Origin: SZAS-79 sp963844255
GTDB lineage: Bacteria; Pseudomonadota; Gammaproteobacteria; Burkholderiales; SG8-39
Length of the DNA: 64,000 nt
Direction: 5' to 3'
Assembly (NCBI GenBank): GCA_963844255.1
Contig: CAWJNP010000055.1
Location: 26,413-90,412 of the forward strand
In this document: positions 36,465 to 46,176 of the stretch, in pieces
How positions within the stretch are numbered: the first letter of the stretch is position 1
Layout of the letters: the number at the start of each line of letters is the position of its first letter
Notes under the pieces: model-generated
The model's input: only the letters and a program-made list of their open reading frames with translations
What the model was told of the DNA's origin: nothing
The model's database searches: none
Position numbers and translations under genes: made by a program

Positions 36465-37655
36465 ATGGAGATGAGCGAGAGTACCCCAGATCGTGCGATA
36501 GCACTGCTGTCTTTTACGGCATTCGTGAGCGCGGCCAGCCTGCGCGGGACCGATCCCATGCTACCGCTCCTGGCTGACGCCTTCGGTACGACGCCAGGCG
36601 GCGCAGCCGCAAGCATCACCGCATTTTCGGTGGCGTACGGCCTGTTCCAGGTCGTGCACGGGCCGATCGGGGACCGGATCGGCAAGTTCCGGCTGGTCCT
36701 GGTGACCTCGATCCTTTCCCTGGTTGCAACCGTCGGCTGTGCCCTGGCACCGACCCTTGGGTTTCTGGTTGCCGCGCGCTTTGTCGCCGGCGGCATGGTC
36801 GGCGCCGCGATTCCGCTCTCGATCGCATGGATCGGGGATGTGGTGCCCTACGAGAAGCGGCAGGCGGTGCTGGCCCGGTTCATCGTCGGGCAGATGCTCG
36901 GTGTGGCCATCGGCAACGCGGCGGGTGGGTATGTCGGCGAGGTGTTCGGCTGGCGATCGATGTTCTGGCTGCTGGCGGCGCTCTATGCCCTGGCCGTAGT
37001 CTTTCTTGCGCTGGAATTGCGCCGCAACCGGCAGGCGCGCGAGGACACGGCGCACGCCCAGAGCACGCTGCTCGGGAGCTTCCGGCGCATGGGCGCGCTT
37101 CTGGGGCGGCCGTGGGTGGTCACCGTGCTGCTCACGGCGACGATCGAAGGCGGGCTGTTCTACGGCGCGCTGTCCTTCGTTGCGCTCCATGTGCACCAGC
37201 ATCTGGGGCTGGGCCTGGGGGCGAGCGGAACGGTCGTCACCACCTTTGCGCTGGGCGGCCTGATCTACGCGCTGGTCTCGGGGCGGGTCGTGCGGCGCCT
37301 GGGCGAACGGAACCTGGCGATGACCGGCGGATTCATGATGGGCGGGGCCTTTCTCGGCCTGCTGTTTGCCCCTTCGGCAGGCTGGGTGATCCCCTGCCTG
37401 CTTGCAGCCGGAGGCGGCCTGTACATGCTGCACAACACCCTGCAGGTGCATGCAACCCAGATGGCGCCGGAATCCAGGGGCGCGGCGCTGGCGCTGTTCG
37501 CCCTGTTCCTGTTTACCGGTCAGTCGCTCGGCGTGTGGCTCGGCGCCCGCGTCCTCGATGCGGCCGGAACCACCCCGCTCTTCCTGATCGCGGCGATCGG
37601 CCTGCCGCTGCTCGGGTTGGACTTCCGCCGCCGGTTGGGACGGCGAAAGGCATAG
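36465..37655 (+). CDS. MFS transporter (second tandem paralogue)
   Basis: A 396-residue major facilitator with twelve predicted helices and the loop signature HGPIGDRIGKFRL. Its sequence parallels the 35197 gene throughout, for example FGTTPGGAA, GDVVPYEKRQAVLARF and LHNTLQVHATQMAPESRGA. The pair therefore arose by tandem duplication and has diverged. ATG 36471 would align better with the paralogue start; 36465 is kept because it is the first in frame. It converges with the molybdenum hydroxylase operon, its stop lying 6 nt from the end of the iron-sulphur subunit gene. Confidence 0.85.
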   Translation: MEMSESTPDRAIALLSFTAFVSAASLRGTDPMLPLLADAFGTTPGGAAASITAFSVAYGLFQVVHGPIGDRIGKFRLVLVTSILSLVATVGCALAPTLGFLVAARFVAGGMVGAAIPLSIAWIGDVVPYEKRQAVLARFIVGQMLGVAIGNAAGGYVGEVFGWRSMFWLLAALYALAVVFLALELRRNRQAREDTAHAQSTLLGSFRRMGALLGRPWVVTVLLTATIEGGLFYGALSFVALHVHQHLGLGLGASGTVVTTFALGGLIYALVSGRVVRRLGERNLAMTGGFMMGGAFLGLLFAPSAGWVIPCLLAAGGGLYMLHNTLQVHATQMAPESRGAALALFALFLFTGQSLGVWLGARVLDAAGTTPLFLIAAIGLPLLGLDFRRRLGRRKA

Positions 37656-37661
37656 GGGGCC

Positions 37662-38144
37662 TTACTTCTTCCGCTGTGCCAGTACCCGCATGACCGCACG
37701 CACGATACCCACATAGCCGGTGCAGCGGCACAGGTTGCCGGAGAGTTCCTTGCGGACCCGGGACTCGTCCGCATCCGGCAGGCGCTGCACGATGTCGCGC
37801 GCTGTCATCAGCATCCCGGGCGTGCAGTAGCCGCATTGCAGCGCATGTTCGGCGGAAAACGCTTCGCGCAGCTCGATCGCAAGCGGGTCGTCATCCATTG
37901 CTTCGATGGTGCGGATTTCCACGCCGTCGCAGGCCGCTGCGTAGGTAATGCAGGAGCGCGACGGTGCACCATCAATCTCCAGTGTGCAGGCGCCGCAGAC
38001 GCCGTGCTCGCAGCCGATATGGGTGCCGGTCAGCAGCTGCCGCTCGCGCAGGAAATCCGCAAGATGCTGGCGCGGCTCGACCGAGGCGGACACCTCCCGG
38101 CCGTTGATCCTGAGGTTGATCGTCCTGGTGATGGTGTTGGACAT
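37662..38144 (-). CDS. Molybdenum hydroxylase iron-sulphur subunit (CoxS/XdhA type, 2x[2Fe-2S])
   Basis: A 160-residue electron-transfer subunit. The plant-ferredoxin-type cluster ligands appear in GCEHGVCGAC with a further cysteine in SRSCITYA. The second cluster, in the helical half, is held by CGYCTPGM and NLCRCTGY. It passes electrons from the Mo site to the FAD subunit encoded just upstream. It is the last gene of the minus-strand operon, 5 nt after the FAD subunit stop. Confidence 0.93.
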   Translation of the reverse strand: MSNTITRTINLRINGREVSASVEPRQHLADFLRERQLLTGTHIGCEHGVCGACTLEIDGAPSRSCITYAAACDGVEIRTIEAMDDDPLAIELREAFSAEHALQCGYCTPGMLMTARDIVQRLPDADESRVRKELSGNLCRCTGYVGIVRAVMRVLAQRKK

Positions 38145-38149
38145 GATGT

Positions 38150-38962
38150 TCAGGCCGAGAGCCGCGCTGCTGCGCGTTTGAGTGCCACGAAATGCATCTG
38201 CCGCTCATAGGGATCGTCGCCCAGACCCGCAGCCTCGACCGCCCCGAACGCCTCGTCGGGCGTGAAGCGTTCTGCAATCGCGCGCGCATCGGCAATGACA
38301 TGCGGCACCGAATTGGTGGCGCCGATCACGGCGCGGCAGAGCCTGCGCTCCGGATCGACGAGGACTGCGCCGATGGCCTCGGCGAACTCCCCGGTCTTGC
38401 GGCAGAACTTGTAGTAACCCCAGCGCGCGGATTTCGACAGGCGCGGCATGCGCACCGCGACCAGCAGTTCGTCCTCCGCCAGTGCGGTCTCGAACGCGCC
38501 AAGCAGGAAGTCCTCGATGCGCACTTCGCGACGCCCGCCCGGCCCCTGGATCACGGCGACCGCCGAGAGCAGCATCATCGTCGAGACCCAGTCGGCTGCC
38601 GGATCGGCATGCGAGAGGCTGCCGCCCAGGGTGCCGCGGTTGCGTATCGCGCGATAGGCGATGTCCGAGGCCACCGCCGGCAGCAATCCGCGCGTGACGT
38701 CGGGTACTTTTCCATCTTCGATCATCGCGTGAGTCACGCAGGCGCCCAGCGTCAACGCGTCGGCAGATTCCGTGACCTGGCAGAGTTCGGGAATGCGCCG
38801 GATGTCGATGAGCAGGGCCGGCTGCGCAAGGCGCAGGTTCAGCATCGGGCCGAGCGACTGTCCGCCTGCAATCGGCTTGGCCATGCCCTGCGCGCCGGCA
38901 AGGAGGCGCACCGCGCCCGCCACGTCCACGGGCTTTTCGTAATCGAATGCCGCGGCCTTCAT
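38150..38962 (-). CDS. Molybdenum hydroxylase FAD-binding subunit (CoxM type)
   Basis: A 270-residue FAD subunit of the xanthine oxidase family. The two FAD motifs are AGGQSLGPMLNLRLAQP near residue 35 and RGTLGGSLSHADPAAD near 110. The ATG at 38962 overlaps the stop of the large subunit (ATGA). It accepts electrons from the iron-sulphur subunit and hands them to an acceptor. Confidence 0.92.
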   Translation of the reverse strand: MKAAAFDYEKPVDVAGAVRLLAGAQGMAKPIAGGQSLGPMLNLRLAQPALLIDIRRIPELCQVTESADALTLGACVTHAMIEDGKVPDVTRGLLPAVASDIAYRAIRNRGTLGGSLSHADPAADWVSTMMLLSAVAVIQGPGGRREVRIEDFLLGAFETALAEDELLVAVRMPRLSKSARWGYYKFCRKTGEFAEAIGAVLVDPERRLCRAVIGATNSVPHVIADARAIAERFTPDEAFGAVEAAGLGDDPYERQMHFVALKRAAARLSA

Positions 38963-41329
38963 GCGGCGCGGGCCAGGCGGGCGGCTTCGATCGCCGCGAG
39001 CAATCGGCGCGGGCTGACCGGGGATTCCGTGACCTCGACACCGAGCTCGTGCAGTGCGTCGTTGATCGCGTTGGCGATCGCGGCGGGTGGCGCGATCGCG
39101 CCGCCTTCGCCCAGACCCTTCTGGCCGAACTCGGTATAGGGCGAGGGCGTTTCCATGTGCACGATGCGCGGGGTCGGGACTTCGGTCGGGCCGGGCAGCA
39201 TGTAGTCGGCCAGGGTGGAGGCCAGCGGCTGGCCCTCGCTGTCGTAGGGCATCTCTTCGTAGAGGGCGGTGCCGATGCCCTGCGCAGTACCGCCGTAGAT
39301 CTGGCCGTCGACCACCATCGGGTTGATCAGCGTGCCGCCGTCCTCGACGATCACGTAGTCGAGGATTTCGGTGTGCCCGATCTCGGTGTCGACCGCGACC
39401 ACGACTGCATGGCAGGCATAGCTGAAGGTGCCGGTGTCGACCTTCGCCTTGTAGCCCGCGGTGGCCTCCAGTCCGCCCGGGTCGACATCGGCCGGCAGCA
39501 GTTGCGGCGCGCGGTACCAGACGTGCGCCACTTCGGCGAGCGTCATCGACTTGTCGGTGCCGGCCACCTTGACCCGGCCCTCTTCGAGCACGAGGTCCTC
39601 GACCGCAACTTCGAGCAGCTTGCCGGCAATGTTCTTCACGCGCTTGCCGATTTCCTTCGCCGCCGCGGCCACCGCACCGCCGGACATCACCATGCAGCGC
39701 GATCCCCAGGTGCCGGTGGAGTAGGGCGTCAGCCCCGTGTCGCCGTGGATCAGGCGCACGTTGGCCGGATCGATGCCCAGCATCTCGTTGGCGACCTGCG
39801 CCAGCGTGGTCTCCAGGCTCTGGCCGTGCGACTGCGCGCCGATGCGCAGTTCGAGCATGCCGTCCGGCGTGAGCCGCGCAAAGCACTGCTCGTGGCCGGG
39901 CACCATCGGGATGCCCCAGCCGAAGTAGACCGAGGTGCCGTGCGCGCCCTGTTCGCAGTAGACCGAAAAGCCGATGCCGATCCGGCGTCCGTCGGGCTCG
40001 CCCTTCTTCTGGCGCGCGCGCCACTTCGGCAGGTCGATCGCCGCGACCGCGCGGCGCACCGCCTCCGGATAGTCGCCCGAGTCGAAATGCTTGTTGGTGA
40101 TGTTGTTGAAGGGCATCTCCTCGCGCGGCACCAGGTTTGCGAGCCGCACTTCGAACGGCTCGCGATGCGCCTCGCGCGCGACCGCATCGATCATCAGTTC
40201 GAGCGCGAAGCACACGCCGGTGCGCGCCACGCCGCGGTACGGCAGGATCGGCGGCTTGTTGGTCGCGACCGACCAGGTGCGGCAGCGGTAGCGCTCCATC
40301 TTGTAGGGGCCCGGCAGGATCGAGCCGACCTGCGCGGCCTCCAGGCAGGCGGAAAACGGGTACAGGCGAATAGGCGCCGGAATCGACGGTCGCGTCGCAG
40401 TCGATGCCGAGCAGCTTCCCGTCGGCGTGTGCGTAGAGGGTGATGTCGTAGTCGTGCTCGCGGCAGTTGGTGTTTGCCACGAGTTGTTCGCGCCGGTCTT
40501 CGATCCAGCGCACCGGCCGTCCCAGTTTCCTCGCAAGCCAGCCGAGGCAGACTTCCTCGGGCAGCAGGATGCCCTTGTAGCCGAAGCCACCGCCGACGTC
40601 GGGCGCGATCACACGGATCGATCCCTGGTCCAGGCCCAGGCACTCCGACAGTCCCGCGCGGTTGATGTGCGGCATCTGCGCGGCGCTGTGCATCTCGAGC
40701 TGGTCGAGCCGCGTGTTCCATTCGCACAGAACGCCGCGCCCCTCCATCGGCGCCATCGACTGGCGCGCGGTGCGGATATGGCGGCGGACCTTGATCGGCG
40801 CGTTCTTCTTCGCCTCCGAGAAGTCCGCGTCGACCAGGGTTTCCAGAAAGACGTTGTCGCCCCAGTCGTCGTGCACCAGCGCGGGCGGTTCGGTGCGCGC
40901 TTCGACCATGTCGACGACGGCCGGCAGCTCCTCGTAGTCGGCGTAGACCTGCGCGGCGATGTCCTCGGCTTCGGCGCGGGTGGCCGCGACGCACATCGCG
41001 ATCGGCTCGCCCACCAAGCGCACCTTGTCCTGCGCGAGCGGCCAGAGGTTCGAGGCCTTGAATCCCGCGAGCGAGGACACGGCGCGGATCGGCTTGACGC
41101 CGTCGAGGTCCTGCATCGTGAATACGCTGTCCTCGAATCCGGCGGGCTTCTCGATGCCGAGGATGCGTCCATGCGCGATCGGCGAGCGCACGAACGCCAC
41201 CTCCAGCATGCCCGGGCGCTGGATGTCGCCGACGAACTGGCCGCGGCCGCGCAGGTAGCGGTCGTCTTCCTTGCGGCGGAGAGACGCGCCAACGCCCTTG
41301 GCGCTCGCGCCCGCGGCTTTCCCGGCCAC
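38959..41329 (-). CDS. Molybdenum hydroxylase large subunit (CoxL/XdhB type), frameshifted
   Basis: About 790 codons encode the molybdopterin-cytosine-dinucleotide-type large subunit. The N-terminal half (GVGASLRRKEDDRYLRGRG; cofactor motif PDVGGGFGYKG) is in one frame, and the C-terminal half (GTWGSRCMVMSGGA; catalytic glutamate in KGLGEGGAIAPP) in another. The change occurs near 40364 within a conserved AYSP-YPFSACLEA stretch, and deleting one base repairs it. The start is GTG 41329, which shares one base with the stop of the amidohydrolase gene (TAGTG). The enzyme hydroxylates a carbon next to nitrogen in heterocycles, or an aldehyde. A spurious 1059-codon frame arises from reading past the break. 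Confidence 0.85.
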
Positions 41330-42588
41330 TAGGCGGCCTGCGCGACGGGCAGGATCGAAGCGTCGGCGTCGAAGCGCTCTCCTGCGCGCAGGCAGAATGC
41401 CGGGCGCAGCATGCGGTCGGTGGTCACCTGGTGCTTCTCGTTGTCCTGCAGGACCCAGCGGCCGCGTTCGTCGTTGAGGACCGACACGTCGGCTTCGCGG
41501 CCTGTTGCGAGGGAACCGATGGTGTCCTGCATGCCCGCCATCAACGCGCAGTTGGAGGTCACCATGGGAACGACCTGCTCGATCTTCAGTCCGCAGGCGA
41601 GCATCGCCGTCATCGCCGAGACCAGAGAAAAGCGGGTCGAGCCGAAGAACATGTGGTCGGTGTCCGAATGCTGTTCGGGCGTGCCGCGCGGCTTGGGCAC
41701 CGCAGTGTTGTAGCCGTGCATGTCGGCGCCCAGCGTGTCGGGCATGATGCCCGCGTCGAGCGCGATCTTCGCCATCTGGAAGCTGAAGTGCGAGCCGTGG
41801 CCGACGTCGACCTTGATGCCGTTGGCGATCGCCTCCTTCGCAACCGGGTGCACCTTGCCATGCTTGTCAACGAAACTGCCGGGATGCTTGGAGAAGGGGT
41901 GGGCAAGGATGTCACCGGGTTTCAGCAGCTTGACGACCTCGGGGAGGATCGTGTCCGGGTCGATGCCGGGCGTGCCGTCCGGGGCCGGCCAGAGCTGGCC
42001 GAAATGGATGTAGACCGGCAGGTTGGCTTTGCGGCCGATTTCGGCCGAAAGCCGCATGACTTCGATGCCCCAGCGCGACATGCCGCCGATCTCCGCGTGT
42101 GCCTTGAAGCCCTTGACGATGTCGGGGTTCGCCTTCGCACTGGCGACCGTGGCGTCCACATCCAGGCAATCGGGTTTGTAGAGGGAAGGGTAGTAATGCC
42201 CCTCCATCCCGCCGACCAGATAGGCAGACAGGAAGGCGACCACGCGACTCTTCTTGGCGTTGACCACATACTCGCGGAAGGCCGGCAGGGTCATGCACGA
42301 GGGGCCGCCCTGGTCGATCAGCGTGGTGACGCCCGAATGCACGCCCACGAGGTCGGCGTCCATGCCGAACCGGCCGGTCACGTACTGGAAGACATGCCCG
42401 TGCGTGTCGATCAGCCCGGGCAGGACCAGCTTGCCGGACACATCGACCACCTCCCTGGCCGCCGAAGGCACGATATTCGCCGTGACCGCCGCGATCTTCC
42501 CGCCCTTGATCGCCACATCGAAGAGTCCATCAATTTTCTGCGCCGGGTCGATGACCCGGCCGCCGCGCAGGAGGAGGTCGTATTGCAT
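41329..42588 (-). CDS. Cyclic amidohydrolase / dihydroorotase-like deacetylase-family metallohydrolase
   Basis: A 419-residue TIM-barrel amidohydrolase. It has the beta-sheet entry LLLRGGRVIDPAQKIDG, metal motif DTHGHVF, the later KGFKAHAEIGG, VYIHFGQLW, ILAHPFS and the metal-binding aspartate-type GADMHG. ATG 42588 follows GGAG. In this family imide, hydantoin, dihydropyrimidine or N-acyl bonds are cut. The stop-start overlap with the molybdenum hydroxylase implies a two-step route: ring hydroxylation then hydrolysis. Substrate not established. Confidence 0.85.
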   Translation of the reverse strand: MQYDLLLRGGRVIDPAQKIDGLFDVAIKGGKIAAVTANIVPSAAREVVDVSGKLVLPGLIDTHGHVFQYVTGRFGMDADLVGVHSGVTTLIDQGGPSCMTLPAFREYVVNAKKSRVVAFLSAYLVGGMEGHYYPSLYKPDCLDVDATVASAKANPDIVKGFKAHAEIGGMSRWGIEVMRLSAEIGRKANLPVYIHFGQLWPAPDGTPGIDPDTILPEVVKLLKPGDILAHPFSKHPGSFVDKHGKVHPVAKEAIANGIKVDVGHGSHFSFQMAKIALDAGIMPDTLGADMHGYNTAVPKPRGTPEQHSDTDHMFFGSTRFSLVSAMTAMLACGLKIEQVVPMVTSNCALMAGMQDTIGSLATGREADVSVLNDERGRWVLQDNEKHQVTTDRMLRPAFCLRAGERFDADASILPVAQAA

Positions 42589-42656
42589 CTGATGCTCCAA
42601 AGGGTTCCGTTGCGCGGAATTGTATCCAAACTGGCGCCGAGCCTGCGTGATTCATA

Positions 42657-43812
42657 ATGCGTTCTATGAATACCGACACCCCCTGGTTCGAGGAATCCCA
42701 TCGCATGCTTCGCGATACCCTGCGACGTTTCGTGGACGCGGAGGTCGTACCGGCCGCGCGCGCATGGGAGGACGCGGGCTTCGTGCCGCGCGACATACTG
42801 CGGCGCATGGGCAGCCTCGGCTTCCTGGGCCTGCGCTATCCGGAAGCCTACGGCGGGGCGGAGATGAGCGTGCTCGGCACCGCCGTGCTGGCCGAGGAGC
42901 TGGGCCGCTCTTCCTTCGGCGGTTTCGCCGTTACTGTGCTGGTCCATACGGACATGGCATCGCCACATCTGATGAACGCCGGCTCCCCGGACCAGCTTGC
43001 GCGCTACATGCCGGGGATAGTCGCCGGCGAGATGATCACCGCAGTCGCGGTGACCGAACCCGATGCAGGATCGGATGTGCGCTCGATCCGCACCTCCGCG
43101 CGGCGCGAGGGTGCGCGACTGGGTGCTGAACGGCGCGAAGATGTACATCACCAACGGCGTGCACGCGGATCTCTACTTTGTTGCGGCAAAGACCGATCCC
43201 GCGGCGGGCACCAAGGGGATTTCGATGTTCATCGTCGAGAAGGGCACGCCCGGATTCAGCGTCGCGCGTCCGCTGGACAAGATGGGCTGGCGCTGCTCGG
43301 ACACCGCCGAGCTCGTGTTCGACAACTGCCGGGTGCCGGCCGCCAACCTGCTGGGCGAGGAAGGCCGCGGGTTCTACGCCGTGATGAAAAACTTCCAGAA
43401 TGAGCGGATCACGCTGGGTGCGATGGCGATGGGAGAGGCTTCCAAAGCACTCGAACTTACGCTCGAGTACGTGAAGCAGCGCAAGGCCTTCGGTGCCGTG
43501 CTCTGGGAAAAGCAGGCGATCCGCCAGCGCCTGTCCATGCTCGCGGCAAAGGTGGAGGCCGGCCGGCAACTGGTGTACTCGGCGGCCTGGGCCGATGCGC
43601 AGGGGCGCGACTGCGTGAAGGAGGTCTCTATGGTCAAGGCCTACTGCGGAGAACTGGTCAACGAAGTCATGTACGACTGCCTGCAGTTCCACGGCGGGTT
43701 CGGCTACATCCGCGACTCGGCGATCGAGCGCATGGCGCGCGACGCGCGGATCCAGTCGATCGGGGGCGGAGCCACCGAGGTCATGCTCGAAGAAGTCGCC
43801 AAGCGGCTATAA
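42657..43812 (+). CDS. Acyl-CoA dehydrogenase, frameshifted
   Basis: About 385 codons of an acyl-CoA dehydrogenase. N-terminal (FLGLRYPEAYGGAEMS), middle (AVAVTEPDAGSDVRS) and C-terminal (AFGAVLWEKQAIRQRL; DCLQFHGGFGY) family segments are all present. The frame shifts near 43110 at GAGGGTGCGCGAC; removing one base rejoins them. The position of the usual EGT catalytic glutamate reads GGGATEVM, so the base may lie elsewhere, as in isovaleryl-type enzymes. Start could be ATG 42657 or 42666. It converges with the branched-chain-type importer across a double hairpin. Confidence 0.85.
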
Positions 43813-43817
43813 AAGAA

Positions 43818-43839
43818 AAGAGGGGCCGAAGCCCCTCTT
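43818..43839. terminator. Bidirectional terminator hairpin
   Basis: AAGAGGGGC (43818-43826) pairs with GCCCCTCTT (43831-43839) around a CGAA loop. A T-rich stretch (CTTTTCTTC) follows on the plus strand and, read on the minus strand, TTTTCTTTTAT. It sits 5 nt after the acyl-CoA dehydrogenase stop and can stop both converging transcripts. Confidence 0.8.
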
Positions 43840-43885
43840 CTTTTCTTCTCTAGTGCCCGGCCACTTGGCGCGGGGAGGTTTGAGG

Positions 43886-43901
43886 AGGGGCGGCAGCCCC
43901 T
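43886..43901. terminator. Second hairpin before the minus-strand binding-protein gene end
   Basis: AGGGGC (43886-43891) pairs with GCCCCT (43896-43901) around GGCA. It lies 15 nt beyond the minus-strand stop at 43916. It reuses the same AGGGGC/GCCCCT stem as the first hairpin but has no clear T-run. Confidence 0.5.
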
Positions 43902-43915
43902 CTTCTCGTCTCGAC

Positions 43916-45125
43916 TTACTTGCTCAGAATATCGCCGAAACGTTTCCATTCCTTGCCGTCGAACTTCACGAGCTGCTCCTGCTGGATCGGTGCGAAGTCG
44001 GTTGCCGAGGTGTTGACCTTGATCCCCGGCAGGGCCAGCGAAGGCACGAAATCCTTCAGGCTCGCGGCCTGCTTCATGACGTTTTCCCGCGTCAGGTTGT
44101 CGCCGCACTGCTTGAGCACCTGCACCAGTCCCTGGGCCGCGGTATAACCGTAGACATTCGATGCGTCCTTGAGGTTGCCTTCGGGGTAGTACTTCGCCAT
44201 GAACGCGTACCAGTCCTTCATGCCCTTGTCGTCTTTCCAGGCGTCGTCCAGCGGGTCCTTGAGGTACTGGGTCGAGATCAGGCCGACTGACTTCTCCAGG
44301 CCGGCCGGCGTCAGCACTGAGCCGATCGAGGCCGAGACGTTGTTCAGGTAGTGCACCGGCTTCCAGCCTATGTCGAAGGCCTTGCGGATCGCCTGTGCGG
44401 CGAACTTCGGCGTCGTGATATTGAAGAATACATCGGCGCCGGTGCCCTGCAGCTGGACGATCTGCGAGTCCACGGTAGGATCGCTGGTTTCGTACGGAAA
44501 CCTCCTTCACGATCATGCTTACCTTGGCGCCGAGGCCGTCCTTGAAGCCTTTGAGGTAATCCTTGCCGTAGTCGTCGTTCTGGTAGAGCACCGCGATCTT
44601 GGCGTTCGGCGAGTTCTGCAGAATGTGGCGCGCGTAGATATGCGCCTCGGTCTGATAGTTTGGCTGCCAGCCCATCGTCCAGGGGAAATTCTTCGGGTCG
44701 TCCCACTTGGTTGCGCCCGTGGCCACGAAAAGCTGCGGCACTTTCTTGGCGTTCATGTACTTGTGGATGGCCGAGTTCGGCGGGGTACCCAGCGGCTGGA
44801 AAATGAACAGCACCTGATCCTGCTCGACGAGCTTGCGGGCCATTTCGACGGTCTTCGGCGGACTGTAACCGTCGTCGACGCTGACGAAATTGATCATGCG
44901 CCCGTTGATCCCGCCCTGCTCGTTGATCATCTTGAAATAGGCGGCTTCCGACTTGCCGATCGTGCCATAGGCGGATGCCGGTCCGCTGTACGGCATGATG
45001 TTTCCGACCTTGATTTCCTTGTCGGTCGCGCCCGGGTCGTATTTCTTCTGGGCAAACGCGGCGGGCGCCGCAAAGGCGAGGCTGAAAATCGTGGTTGCGG
45101 ACACTAACAGGTGCTTTGCTGACAT
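43916..45125 (-). CDS. Branched-chain-amino-acid-type ABC substrate-binding protein (LivK-like), frameshifted
   Basis: About 400 codons of a family 6 periplasmic binding protein. The signal peptide (LLVSATTIFSLAFAAPAAFA) leads to IKVGNIMPYSGPASAYG and VSVDDGYSPPKTVE. The frame breaks near 44494 in EVS-YETSDPTVDSQI; removing one G restores it, and the C-terminal half ends with KFDGKEWKRFGDILSK. A strong AAAGGAGG precedes ATG 45125. It serves the LivHMGF-type importer encoded upstream on the same strand. Such systems often take up aromatic acids or amides, not only leucine. Confidence 0.85.
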
Positions 45126-45170
45126 GAAGACCTCCTTTGGTTGCGGGGGATGTACTCCCGTTTGATGCTG

Positions 45171-46172
45171 TTATTTGGCGATGGTTCTGCGCTTGATCCG
45201 CGCGACGGCGATCCGGATCGCGCCGGCAACGCCCACCGGCATGACATACATGAAGCCGATGAGGAACACCCCGTAGATGGCCCAGGGCGCGGCTTTCGAT
45301 ATCTGGTCGGCGATGTTCGGGACGAACTGGATGAAGATCGCACCGAAGACCGCGCCCGATATCGAGGCGATCCCACCGATCACGATGCCGACCAGGAAGG
45401 TGATCGAGAGGAAGATGTTGAAGCTGTCGGGCGCAACAAACTGGACCGCGATCGCGCCGAGTGCGCCGGCCACGCCGGTGAACATCGCACTGATGCCGAA
45501 GGCCAGCGATTTGTACATCGCATTGTTGACGCCCATGACTTCGGCTGCGATCGGCTGGTCGCGAATCGCGATCAGGGCGCGGCCTACCCTGCCGCGCAGC
45601 AGGTTCCAGCCCAGCCAGAACATCACCAGGGCGACCGCCAGGCAGAAATAGAACAGCCATTGGTCCTGGTTGAGCGGCAGGCCGAACGGCGGATCCGGTT
45701 TCAGGATCGTGATGCCCTGCACGCCGCCGGTCCAGCTCTCGATGCCCTTGTATTTCAGCAACTGCGGCATGGACACGCCCAGCGCAAACGTCGCCAGCGC
45801 GAGGTAGAGTCCCTCGAGGCGCAGCGCCGGCAGGCCGAACAGGAAGCCGACCGCCAGGCACAGGGCGCCCGCCGCGGGCAGTGTGGCCCAGTAGGGCACG
45901 CCGAATTTGTCCATGAGAATCGCAGCGGTATAGGCGCCGACTGCGTAGAACGCGCCGTGGCCGAGCGATATCTGGCCGTTGTAGCCGGTCAGGATGTTCA
46001 GGCCAAGCAGCACGATTGAATAGACCACCACCAGGGTGAGCTGGAACGTAGTGTAGTTGCTGACCAGAAACGGCATCGCGCAGACCGCGACGAACAGGAC
46101 CGCAAGTCCGATGAGCCGGTTCCTGGCCGGCGCAGCCGCAGGAGCGGCCGAAAGCGCAATTTCGGTCGTCAT
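45171..46172 (-). CDS. Branched-chain-type ABC permease, LivM family
   Basis: A 333-residue permease with around nine hydrophobic helices and the LivM marks YNGQISLGHGAFYAVGAYT and GINTYAxK-like GVNNAMYKSLAFGISAMF. It starts 4 nt after the LivH-type gene and is followed by the binding-protein gene. It forms the channel with LivH. Confidence 0.9.
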   Translation of the reverse strand: MTTEIALSAAPAAAPARNRLIGLAVLFVAVCAMPFLVSNYTTFQLTLVVVYSIVLLGLNILTGYNGQISLGHGAFYAVGAYTAAILMDKFGVPYWATLPAAGALCLAVGFLFGLPALRLEGLYLALATFALGVSMPQLLKYKGIESWTGGVQGITILKPDPPFGLPLNQDQWLFYFCLAVALVMFWLGWNLLRGRVGRALIAIRDQPIAAEVMGVNNAMYKSLAFGISAMFTGVAGALGAIAVQFVAPDSFNIFLSITFLVGIVIGGIASISGAVFGAIFIQFVPNIADQISKAAPWAIYGVFLIGFMYVMPVGVAGAIRIAVARIKRRTIAK

Positions 46173-46176
46173 GTGC

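Noticed and set aside
38947..40443. Plus-strand frame of 498 codons
   Set aside because: It is antisense to the molybdenum hydroxylase subunit with its conserved motifs; no recognisable domains.
38150..41329. A 1059-codon minus-strand frame that looks like one huge protein
   Set aside because: It joins the N-terminal half of the large hydroxylase subunit, out-of-frame sequence and the whole FAD subunit. The middle is arginine-rich noise caused by a one-base shift near 40364.
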